NCBI GenBank assembly: GCA_036824245.1 | Contig: DAITAO010000059.1 | Location: forward strand, 1-20,156 | Length of the DNA stretch: 20,156 bases | Source: JACVRM01 sp036824245 | Lineage (GTDB): Bacteria; Actinomycetota; Thermoleophilia; Gaiellales; Gaiellaceae | Reading direction: 5' to 3' | In this document: one piece after another, positions 14,232 to 20,156 of the stretch | How the letters are laid out: each line of letters begins with the position of its first letter | Position numbering within the stretch: position 1 is the first letter of the stretch | The notes under the pieces: model-generated | Databases searched by the model: none | Told to the model about the DNA's origin: nothing | The model's input: the letters and a program-made list of their open reading frames with translations, nothing else | Position numbers and translations under genes: made by a program

Positions 14232-16334
14232 CTAGGTTCTCCAGGCCTCCTCGAGCGCAACCAAGGGGACGCCCAGCACGGATGCGCCGGCGACTGCGCC
14301 GATCCTGCGGAGCGGCACCCCCACCTTGTAACAGACTGTTGCAAACTCCTCGGCGCGCTCGGGCTCACATGCCAGAATCGCCTGGCCGCCGCCCTCGCCG
14401 AAGAGCGTCAGAGTGTCCTGCTCGAGTTCAAGGTCGACCCCGACGCCGCTGAAGATGGCGGCCTCGGCGAGGCACACGGCGAGACCGCCGTTGCCAGCGT
14501 CGTGCGCAAGCGAGACGAGCGGCGCGCTCCGCCACAGAAGCTCGACGAGCGCTGCCTCCGCCGCCGGGTCGAGCGCGGCAGGGCGCCCACCGGGCTCGGC
14601 ATAGAGCGCCTGGTACTCGGATCCGTCCAGCGCCAGGCCGGGCGCTCCGGCCGCGAAGACGACGTCGCCCTTGCGCCAGCCTGCGGGCACCGCGCGAACA
14701 TCGGCGACCAGACCGAGGCAGCCGACCACCGGCGTGGGGTGGATCGGCCGTCCGTCCGTCTCGTTGTACAGCGACACGTTGCCCGACACGACCGGGATGC
14801 CGAGCGCCTCGCAGGCCTCGGCCATGCCGTCGATCGCCTCGCCCAGCTCCCACGCGATCTCCGGCTTCTCGGGATTTCCGAAGTTGAGGCAATCCGTGAC
14901 GGCCAGCGGCTCGCCGCCGGTGCAGGCGACGTTGCGGGCTGCCTCGAAGACCGCCCGAGCGCCGCCCATACGCGGGTCGAGACGGCAGACCCGGCCGCTG
15001 CCGTCGAGCGAGACGGCAAGCCCGCGATGCGAAGGCGTCAGGCGCAGCACGGCCGCGTCCAGGCCGGGCCGGCGCACGGTGCGCGAGCCGACGAGCTGGT
15101 CGTAGCGCCGGTAGATCCAGGCACGGCTCCGTACGTTCGGCGAGTCGAGCAGCTGCAGCAGGGCATCGGCGACGGGCGGGCCGACAGGCACCACCGCCGG
15201 TGCCTGCGGCGGGCGCGGCTCCGCCGTTACCTCGTAACGCGGGGCCGCTTCCGTGAGCAACGCGGCGGGAATATCCGCCAATGTCTCGCCCTCGTAAAGC
15301 GCTCGCAGCCGCGCGCTCTCGGTCACCTCTCCGATCTCGGCGACCTCGAGCTCCCAGCGGCGACAGACATCGAGTACGGCATCCAGCTGCTCCGGCTCTA
15401 CCACGGCGACCATGCGCTCCTGGCTCTCGGAGATCATGATCTCCCACGGCTCGAGATCGGCCTCGCGCAACGGCACGCGGTCGAGGTGCACGTCGATTCC
15501 CGCCTCGCGCGCCATCTCGGAAAGCGACGAGGCCAGGCCCGCTGCGCCGCAGTCCTGCAGCGACTCGACGAGCCCGCGCTCCACGAGCTCGACGGATGCC
15601 TCGATCAGCTTCTTGCCCGTGAATGGATCTCCGATCTGGACGGACGGACGCTTCTCGCCGGCCTCGTCGCCGAGCTCCTGGCTGGCCAGCACGCTGGCGC
15701 CTCCGATGCCGTCGCGGCCCGTCGTGGCGCCGTAGAGCACCACGGTGTTGCCGGTCCCCGTCGCGCGCGCGCGTGTGACCCGCTCGGCCGGCAGCAGACC
15801 GACGCACATCGCGTTCACGAGGCAGTTGTCGGCGTAGGCCGGGTCGAAGATCGCCTCGCCTCCCACGGTCGGCACGCCGACGCAGTTCCCGTAGTTGCCT
15901 ATTCCGGCAACCGCGCGCTCGAACTGGTGTCCGGGCTCTCCGAAACGCAGACCGTCCAGCAGCGCGATCGGCCGCGCGCCCATGGCCAGGATGTCGCGAA
16001 TGATTCCGCCGATCCCGGTCGCGGCGCCCTGGAAGGGCTCGACGGCGGAAGGGTGATTGTGGCTCTCCACCTTGAACGCGACCGCCTGGCCCTCGCCCAG
16101 GTCGACAACGCCGGCGTTCTCGCCCGGGCCCTGCAACACTCGTGCTCCTTCGGTCGGCAGCCGCCGCAGCAGCGGCGCCGAGTGCTTGTACGCGCAGTGC
16201 TCTGACCAGAGCAGCGAGAAGACGGCCAGCTCGAAGTCGTTGGGCGCGCGCTCGAGCAACTCGCAAATGCGCTCGAGCTCACCGTCCGTCAGGCCGAGCG
16301 TGCGATGGAGCGGTTGTTCGGCGACGGACGTCAG
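14232..16334 (-). CDS. purL: Phosphoribosylformylglycinamidine synthase, large subunit (small-type PurL)
   Basis: PurL converts FGAR to FGAM with ATP and ammonia. At about 700 residues it is the small type that forms a complex with PurS and glutaminase PurQ; neither is in this window. Visible motifs near the N-terminus include LWSEHCAYKHSAPLLRRL, GPGENAGVVDLG, FKVESHNHPSAVEPFQG and GATTGRDGIGGASV. Later come SLQDCGAAGL, SESQERM and, in the second half, SGNVSLYNETDG and LAHDAGNGGLAV. The start is unusual. The only ATG (16436) lies beyond the predicted promoter and inside the divergent neighbour, and no GTG or TTG occurs between it and the conserved region. CTG 16334 lies 6 nt after TACGAT and gives LTSVAEQPLHRTLGLTDGE, matching the family N-terminus. 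The gene is followed by purF. Confidence 0.95.
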   Translation of the reverse strand: MTSVAEQPLHRTLGLTDGELERICELLERAPNDFELAVFSLLWSEHCAYKHSAPLLRRLPTEGARVLQGPGENAGVVDLGEGQAVAFKVESHNHPSAVEPFQGAATGIGGIIRDILAMGARPIALLDGLRFGEPGHQFERAVAGIGNYGNCVGVPTVGGEAIFDPAYADNCLVNAMCVGLLPAERVTRARATGTGNTVVLYGATTGRDGIGGASVLASQELGDEAGEKRPSVQIGDPFTGKKLIEASVELVERGLVESLQDCGAAGLASSLSEMAREAGIDVHLDRVPLREADLEPWEIMISESQERMVAVVEPEQLDAVLDVCRRWELEVAEIGEVTESARLRALYEGETLADIPAALLTEAAPRYEVTAEPRPPQAPAVVPVGPPVADALLQLLDSPNVRSRAWIYRRYDQLVGSRTVRRPGLDAAVLRLTPSHRGLAVSLDGSGRVCRLDPRMGGARAVFEAARNVACTGGEPLAVTDCLNFGNPEKPEIAWELGEAIDGMAEACEALGIPVVSGNVSLYNETDGRPIHPTPVVGCLGLVADVRAVPAGWRKGDVVFAAGAPGLALDGSEYQALYAEPGGRPAALDPAAEAALVELLWRSAPLVSLAHDAGNGGLAVCLAEAAIFSGVGVDLELEQDTLTLFGEGGGQAILACEPERAEEFATVCYKVGVPLRRIGAVAGASVLGVPLVALEEAWRT

Positions 16335-16340
16335 GCAGCC

Positions 16341-16346
16341 ATCGTA
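16341..16346 (-). promoter_or_regulatory. -10 box of purL-purF
   Basis: TACGAT on the minus strand is followed by GGCTGC and then CTG 16334. Its position implies a leaderless transcript starting at or beside the CTG. It lies only 33 bases from the divergent -10 box at 16380, so the two promoters overlap in their -35 regions. Confidence 0.5.
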
Positions 16347-16379
16347 ACGCCCGCTGCCGACGGCCGACCCGGCGCGGCT

Positions 16380-16385
16380 TAAGCT
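16380..16385 (+). promoter_or_regulatory. -10 box of the hydrolase-cyclase gene (leaderless)
   Basis: TAAGCT is followed by seven bases and then ATG 16393. There is no Shine-Dalgarno. Its -35 region overlaps the purL promoter, so transcription of the two genes may interfere. Confidence 0.5.
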
Positions 16386-16392
16386 GTCCGCG

Positions 16393-17718
16393 ATGCCTCC
16401 GGAGACCCAGTACGCGCGCGCCGGCGACGTCCACATCGCGTATCAGGTGCTCGGCGACGGTCCGGTCGATCTTGTGCTCTGTGCCGAGTTCTGGCACTCG
16501 ATCGAGGCTCAGTGGGAGGAGCCGTCCTTCGCACGCTTCCTCGAGCGCCTGGCGTCGTTCGGGCGGCTCATCTCCTTTGACCAGCGTGGCACCGGCATCT
16601 CCGACCCGGTCGCCGAGCTGCCGTCGCTCGAGCAGTGGATGGACGATGTGCGGATCGTTATGGACGAGACCGACTCGGAACGCGCCGTTCTGCTCGGGTT
16701 CGGTGGCGGCGGGATGCTCAGCGTGTTGTTCGCGGCCACGCATCCGCAGCGCACCGCCGCCCTCGTGCTCGTCAACAGCTTCGCGCGCTTCGCCTGGGCC
16801 GAGGACTACCCGTGGGGCAGAGCGGCCGCCCTCGAGGAGGAGGTCATGCACGTGATGCGCACGGGCTGGGGGCGCGGCGTCCTGCTCGACATCGTGGCGC
16901 CGAGCCGCGTCGGAGACGACACGTTCCGGCGCTGGTGGGCGCGCTACCAGCGGTTCGGGACCAGCCCGGGCAAGATCCTCGCCGTCCGGCGCATGCTCAA
17001 CGAGGTGGACGTGCGTGACGTGCTCCCGAGCGTCCAGGTGCCTACGCTCGTGCTCCATCGGAGCGACAGCAGCCACGTGCGCGTCGAGCACGGCCGGTAC
17101 CTTGCCGAGCACATCTCGGGAGCCAGATACGTTGAGATCCCCGGCAGCGACTACTTCGCCTTCCTCGGGAACTCGGAGACGTTTCTCATCGAGATCGAGA
17201 CCTTCGTGAAGGGCCTGTCGCGTGCTCTCGAAACCGAGCGAGTGCTGGCGACGGTGCTCTTCACCGACATCGTGGGATCCACCGACCGGGCAGCCAGCCT
17301 CGGCGACCGCCGCTGGGGCGCGCTGCTCGAAGCCCACCACACGGCGGTTCGCGAGCAGCTGCGGCACTTCGAGGGCCGCGAGATCGACACCTCCGGCGAC
17401 GGGTTCCTGGCCACGTTCGACGGACCGGCGCGGGCCGTCCGGTGCGCCTGCGCGGTTCGGGACGCGATCGCTCTACTCGGACTCGAGATTCGGGCCGGCG
17501 TGCACACCGGCGAGCTCGAGCTGCGAAACGGCGGCGTCCGCGGTCTCGCCGTGCACATCGGCCAGCGCGTGGCGGCCGAAGCTGCGCCGGGCGAGGTGCT
17601 CGTCTCGAGCACCGTCCGCGACCTCGTCGCGGGGGCCGGAATCGAGTTCAACGAACGCGGCGTGCACGCCCTCAAAGGTGTCCCCGACGAGTGGAGACTC
17701 TTCGCGGTCGTGAGCTGA
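16393..17718 (+). CDS. Class III nucleotide cyclase with degenerate alpha/beta-hydrolase sensor domain
   Basis: This 441-residue two-domain protein has no membrane segment. Residues about 8-275 form an alpha/beta-hydrolase domain (AYQVLGDGPVDLVL, FDQRGTGISDP). The nucleophile elbow reads GFGGG at 102-106, with Gly104 where Ser should be. The usual C-terminal histidine region reads GSDYFAFLG, with Tyr254 in the expected His position. The domain is therefore probably a binding or sensor module, not an esterase. Residues about 283-440 form a class III cyclase: D292 in LFTDIVGST and D336 in SGDGFLATF are the metal-binding aspartates. The purine-specifying Lys position holds Asp332, and the transition-state Asn position is His388 in HIGQRVAAEA, so substrate choice is not predictable. 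The arrangement resembles mycobacterial Rv1900c. The likely product is cAMP. Confidence 0.9.
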   Translation: MPPETQYARAGDVHIAYQVLGDGPVDLVLCAEFWHSIEAQWEEPSFARFLERLASFGRLISFDQRGTGISDPVAELPSLEQWMDDVRIVMDETDSERAVLLGFGGGGMLSVLFAATHPQRTAALVLVNSFARFAWAEDYPWGRAAALEEEVMHVMRTGWGRGVLLDIVAPSRVGDDTFRRWWARYQRFGTSPGKILAVRRMLNEVDVRDVLPSVQVPTLVLHRSDSSHVRVEHGRYLAEHISGARYVEIPGSDYFAFLGNSETFLIEIETFVKGLSRALETERVLATVLFTDIVGSTDRAASLGDRRWGALLEAHHTAVREQLRHFEGREIDTSGDGFLATFDGPARAVRCACAVRDAIALLGLEIRAGVHTGELELRNGGVRGLAVHIGQRVAAEAAPGEVLVSSTVRDLVAGAGIEFNERGVHALKGVPDEWRLFAVVS

Positions 17719-17751
17719 GGCGCGGGCTTCGGTAGAGGGAAGGCGCGCGGA

Positions 17752-17757
17752 TAGTGT
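17752..17757 (+). promoter_or_regulatory. -10 box of the EamA transporter gene (leaderless)
   Basis: TAGTGT is followed by GATGCG and then ATG 17764. An in-register ATG in the spacer (17759) is out of frame. No Shine-Dalgarno is present. Confidence 0.55.
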
Positions 17758-17763
17758 GATGCG

Positions 17764-18675
17764 ATGACCCGCGGCTACGTCCCGCTGCTGCTCTTCGTGG
17801 CCGCGATCTGGGGCGCCTCTTTCATGTTCATCAAGGTGGCCGTGGACGAGCTCGAGCCGACCACGCTGATGACGCTGCGCCTGCTGCTCTCTGCGCCGCC
17901 GCTCTTCCTCGTGCTGGCGGTCCGGCACGGCCTGCGGCCAGCGCTCGGAACTGCGCGCGGCGTCTGGCGGGCGGCGGTCGTCCTCGGCATCTTCAACTCC
18001 GCGATCCCCTTCACGCTGATCGCCTGGGGCGAGACTCACATCGACTCGGGCGTGGCGGCGATCGCGAATTCGAGCGTGCCGATCTTCGTCGCGCTGCTGG
18101 CCATCCGCTTCCGCGAGAGCGAACGCGTCTCCGGGCTGCGACTGGCCGGCGTGCTGCTCGGCCTAGTCGGGGTAGGCGTGCTGGCCGGTGCACAGCCGGA
18201 GGGCGGCTGGTGGGCGGTCGCAGGAACGCTGTCCTGCACCGCGGCGGCGTTCCTGTATGCGATCGGAGCGCTCTATGGCCAGAGCCGTATGGAGCACACT
18301 GGCGCCTTGACCCTCCTCACCTGGTCGACCCTCGCCGGCGGACTCTTCCTGCTGCCGGCCGGTGCGGCGCAGGCACCTGCCGAGCTGCCCAGCGGTGAGG
18401 TGATCGCATCGGTGCTCGCGCTCGCTTTTCTCGGCACCGTGGTCGCCCTGCTCGTCTACTTCCACCTGCTGAGCACGTACGGCTCGCTGCGCGCGTCCCT
18501 GGTCGTCTACGTGGTCCCGCCCATCGCGCTCGTCTACGGTGCCGTGTTGCTCGACGAGCAGATCAGCTTCGCCGCCGCTGCGGGCATGGGGCTCATCCTG
18601 GCGGGTGTCGCGCTCGGTTCCGGTGTCGTGCAGACGCTGCGGCGGCGCGAGCCTCAGCCAATAGCGGCGCCTTGA
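17764..18675 (+). CDS. EamA/DMT-superfamily transporter
   Basis: This 303-residue integral membrane protein has about ten helices arranged as two EamA repeats (about 5-135 and 150-290). AAIWGASFMFIKVAVDELEPTTLMTLR is the hallmark opening of the first repeat, and YVVPPIALVYGAVLLDEQIS the equivalent closing of the second. Members mostly export amino acids, nucleotides or other small metabolites; the substrate cannot be read. ATG 17764 has a TAGTGT box 6 nt upstream and probably starts a leaderless mRNA. Its TGA overlaps the TTG start of the GNAT gene by four bases (TTGA), so transporter and acetyltransferase are made together. Acetylation of a transported compound or of a related toxin is possible (inference). 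Confidence 0.92.
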   Translation: MTRGYVPLLLFVAAIWGASFMFIKVAVDELEPTTLMTLRLLLSAPPLFLVLAVRHGLRPALGTARGVWRAAVVLGIFNSAIPFTLIAWGETHIDSGVAAIANSSVPIFVALLAIRFRESERVSGLRLAGVLLGLVGVGVLAGAQPEGGWWAVAGTLSCTAAAFLYAIGALYGQSRMEHTGALTLLTWSTLAGGLFLLPAGAAQAPAELPSGEVIASVLALAFLGTVVALLVYFHLLSTYGSLRASLVVYVVPPIALVYGAVLLDEQISFAAAAGMGLILAGVALGSGVVQTLRRREPQPIAAP

Positions 18676-19217
18676 CGGTCGACGGCGAGGGCGTCCGGCT
18701 GCGGCGGGCCGAGCCGGAGGACCTCGACTTCCTCGCAGAGCTGCTAACGCACGTCGAGGTGGAGCCGTTCCTCGCCGCCGGCCGCGCGCGGGCGCGCGAC
18801 GAGGTGCTCGAGGAGGTGCGGCGCTCGCAGAACGAGCCGCGCGAGTTCGGGCGCTTTGTGATCGAGGTCGAGCATGACGGAGAGTGGCAGCGCGCCGGCG
18901 TGATGGGCTTCGAGGTGGCGAACCGCCGCAGCCGCATCGCCAATCTCGGGACTCTGGCCGTTCATCCCGCCCACCGCGGCCGCCAGCTCGCCGACCACGC
19001 GGCCCGTCTGTTCCAGCGACATCTGATCTTCGACCTCGACTACCACCGCCTGCAGCTCGAGTGCTACGGCTACAACCAGCGCGCCATCCGTCATGCGGAA
19101 CGGGCCGGCTTCGTGCGCGAAGGCGTGCGCCGCAAGGCCTACCGGCGCAACGACGAGTGGGTCGACGGCGTCATCTTCGGGCTCGTCCGCGAGGACCTGG
19201 AAGAACCGCAGGACTGA
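18672..19217 (+). CDS. GNAT-family N-acetyltransferase
   Basis: This 181-residue acetyl-CoA-dependent transferase is of the RimJ/RimL-like GNAT branch. It opens with VRLRRAEPEDLDFLAELL. Motif A is NLGTLAVHPAHRGRQLADHAA (about 91-111), where the acetyl-CoA pyrophosphate loop reads HRGRQLA, with Gln in place of the more common Gly. LECYGYNQRAIRHAERAGFVREGVRRKAYR is the standard RimJ/L-like C-terminal half. The acceptor is unknown. TTG 18672 is preferred because it overlaps the transporter stop (TTGA) and the protein begins correctly for the family. It is the second gene of the transporter unit. It ends 67 bases before the LacI gene, a gap that contains an operator pair. Confidence 0.88.
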   Translation: MTVDGEGVRLRRAEPEDLDFLAELLTHVEVEPFLAAGRARARDEVLEEVRRSQNEPREFGRFVIEVEHDGEWQRAGVMGFEVANRRSRIANLGTLAVHPAHRGRQLADHAARLFQRHLIFDLDYHRLQLECYGYNQRAIRHAERAGFVREGVRRKAYRRNDEWVDGVIFGLVREDLEEPQD

Positions 19218-19243
19218 GCTCACAAAGGCGATGCAACCGAGAA

Positions 19244-19271
19244 GCGCAAGCGGTTTCTGAAAGCGCTTGCG
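19244..19271 (+). promoter_or_regulatory. Head-to-head pair of LacI-type operators
   Basis: Site 2, TGAAAGCGCTTGCG (19258-19271), has the AAGCGCTT palindrome typical of LacI/CcpA-family operators. Site 1 (19244-19257) reads on the minus strand as GAAACCGCTTGCGC, the same pattern. Together they form an inverted repeat, with CGCAAGCG at 19245-19252 and CGCTTGCG at 19264-19271. The pair ends one base before the -10 box of the LacI gene, where bound repressor would block RNA polymerase. Autoregulation is the likely role. Confidence 0.7.
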
Positions 19272-19272
19272 T

Positions 19273-19278
19273 TACCCT
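19273..19278 (+). promoter_or_regulatory. -10 box of the LacI-type gene (leaderless)
   Basis: TACCCT is followed by TTTGAC and then GTG 19285. It directly follows the operator pair. The hexamer is identical to that upstream of cbs. Confidence 0.55.
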
Positions 19279-19284
19279 TTTGAC

Positions 19285-20156
19285 GTGGCGACCGCGCGAC
19301 CGACGATCTACGACGTCGCGCGCCTGGCGGGAGTCTCGACTGCGACGGTCTCGCGTGCGCTCAACGGCACCGGACAGATCGCGCCGGCGACCCGCGCCGC
19401 CATCGACGCCGCCGTGCTGAAGCTCGGCTATCACCCGAACACCGCGGCCCGCAGTCTGGTCACGAGGTCCACCCAGACGATTGCACTGCTTCTTCCGGAC
19501 ATCACGAACCCGTTCTATGCAGCCCTGGTGAGCGGCATCCAGGAGCGGGCGCTCGAGGCGGGCCACACGATGCTCCTGTGCACGACGGAAGGCGATCCCG
19601 AGCGCGAGGAGCAGTACCTCAGCCTCCTGCGTGCGAAGCAGGTCGACGGCGTGCTCGTCGACGGCCTCGTTCTGCCCCCCGACCGGATCGCGCGCTTCGT
19701 GCACGACGGCCTCCCGATCGTCTGCCTCGACCGCGACGTCGACTCCACGTCGGTGCCGCTCGTCCAGGTCGACAACCGGCTCGGGGCGCGAATGGCGACG
19801 AGTCACCTGCTCGAGCTCGGGCACACGCGCATCGCGCACGTCGCCGGCGCACACGAGCTGCGGATCAGCGAGGAGCGCATTCACGGGTATCGCGATGCGC
19901 TCTCCGCGGCTGGCGTCCAGCCCGACGCGGCGTTGCTTGCGGTCGGCTCGTTCTCGGAGGAGGGCGGCTACGAGGCGGCGCGGTCTCTGCTCACGCGCTC
20001 GGACTTCTCAGCCGTCTTCGCGGCGAACGACCTCTCGGCCGTCGGGGTGATCAGCGCGCTCGTGGAGGGTGGGCGCTCGGTGCCCGGCGACGTCTCGGTC
20101 GTGGGCTTCGACGACCTGCGTCTCTCGCGGTTCACGACGCCACCGTTGACGACGGT
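19285..20156 (+). CDS. LacI-family transcriptional regulator (3' end outside window)
   Basis: The frame is open from GTG 19285 to the window edge, giving 290 residues of an expected 330-340; the missing piece is only the C-terminal end. The N-terminal helix-turn-helix and hinge are classical: TIYDVARLAGVSTATVSRALN (about 7-27), then LGYHPNTAARSL. The effector domain is periplasmic-binding-protein-like: IALLLPDITNPFYAALVSGI, VDGVLVDGL, LPIVCLDRD, VDNRLGARMATSHLLELGH, FAANDLSAVGV and VPGDVSVVGFDDL. Such proteins bind a sugar or related ligand and repress nearby uptake or catabolic genes, which may lie just past the window. GTG is chosen because of the TACCCT box 6 nt upstream and the correct HTH distance. 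It probably binds the operator pair just upstream. Confidence 0.93.
   Translation, partial: MATARPTIYDVARLAGVSTATVSRALNGTGQIAPATRAAIDAAVLKLGYHPNTAARSLVTRSTQTIALLLPDITNPFYAALVSGIQERALEAGHTMLLCTTEGDPEREEQYLSLLRAKQVDGVLVDGLVLPPDRIARFVHDGLPIVCLDRDVDSTSVPLVQVDNRLGARMATSHLLELGHTRIAHVAGAHELRISEERIHGYRDALSAAGVQPDAALLAVGSFSEEGGYEAARSLLTRSDFSAVFAANDLSAVGVISALVEGGRSVPGDVSVVGFDDLRLSRFTTPPLTT

Noticed and set aside
12868..14235. A 455-codon plus-strand open frame opposite purF
   Set aside because: Antisense shadow of a fully recognisable PurF; composition is low-complexity and Arg/Asp-rich.
14142..16205. A 687-codon plus-strand open frame opposite purL
   Set aside because: It is the antisense shadow of purL in GC-rich DNA: Arg/His/Gln-rich, with no recognisable domain, while the minus strand shows clear PurL motifs end to end.
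16335..16436. Extending purL to ATG 16436
   Set aside because: The codon lies inside the divergent cyclase gene and upstream of its promoter, and the added residues do not resemble PurL.

Overview
The window is very GC-rich, tightly packed bacterial DNA with strongly G/C-biased third codon positions, many 4-nt start/stop overlaps and many GTG/TTG starts. Gene content fits an actinobacterium. An early-branching soil group such as Thermoleophilia is my guess; no rRNA, tRNA or diagnostic marker is present to confirm it. I see no insertion sequence, phage gene, CRISPR array, tRNA or rRNA. No gene-free stretch exceeds 300 bases; the longest are 10975-11197 and about 7820-8003, both annotated.

Layout: (1) 1-2522, plus strand: the C-terminal end of a proline/threonine/valine-rich protein, coupled to a membrane GGDEF-EAL c-di-GMP protein. 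(2) 2519-4638, minus: an MBL-fold hydrolase coupled to an MFS exporter-like transporter, whose stop codon overlaps that of the GGDEF-EAL gene. (3) 4730-7819, minus: cystathionine beta-synthase (cbs), a cupredoxin lipoprotein and a cystathionine gamma-synthase/lyase, together resembling a reverse transsulfuration module. (4) 8004-10974, minus: purM-purN-purH, each joined by a GTGA overlap. (5) 11198-12780, plus: a CtaG-like cytochrome oxidase assembly membrane protein, a VOC protein and an 86-residue membrane protein. (6) 12793-16334, minus: purL-purF. The purine genes are thus split into purLF and purMNH by a plus-strand island; purS and purQ, which this short PurL should need, are not in the window. 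(7) 16393-17718, plus: a class III nucleotide cyclase with an alpha/beta-hydrolase domain that has lost its nucleophile. (8) 17764-19217, plus: an EamA exporter coupled to a GNAT acetyltransferase. (9) 19285-end, plus: a LacI-type regulator, cut by the window, with its own operator pair.

The most interesting signal is not a gene. Nearly every gene that begins a transcription unit has a TANNNT hexamer exactly 6 or 7 nt before its start codon and no Shine-Dalgarno sequence. That is the geometry of an actinobacterial -10 box on a leaderless mRNA. Genes inside units instead use 4-nt overlaps or, for the 86-residue protein, a strong Shine-Dalgarno. Applied to purL and cbs, the rule points to non-standard start codons (CTG and ATC) at places that also fit the family N-termini. 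Other points of interest are the degenerate hydrolase-cyclase, a 26-bp palindromic repeat at 4663-4688, a perfect 11-bp dyad in the purM/ctaG divergent region, and the head-to-head LacI-type operators.
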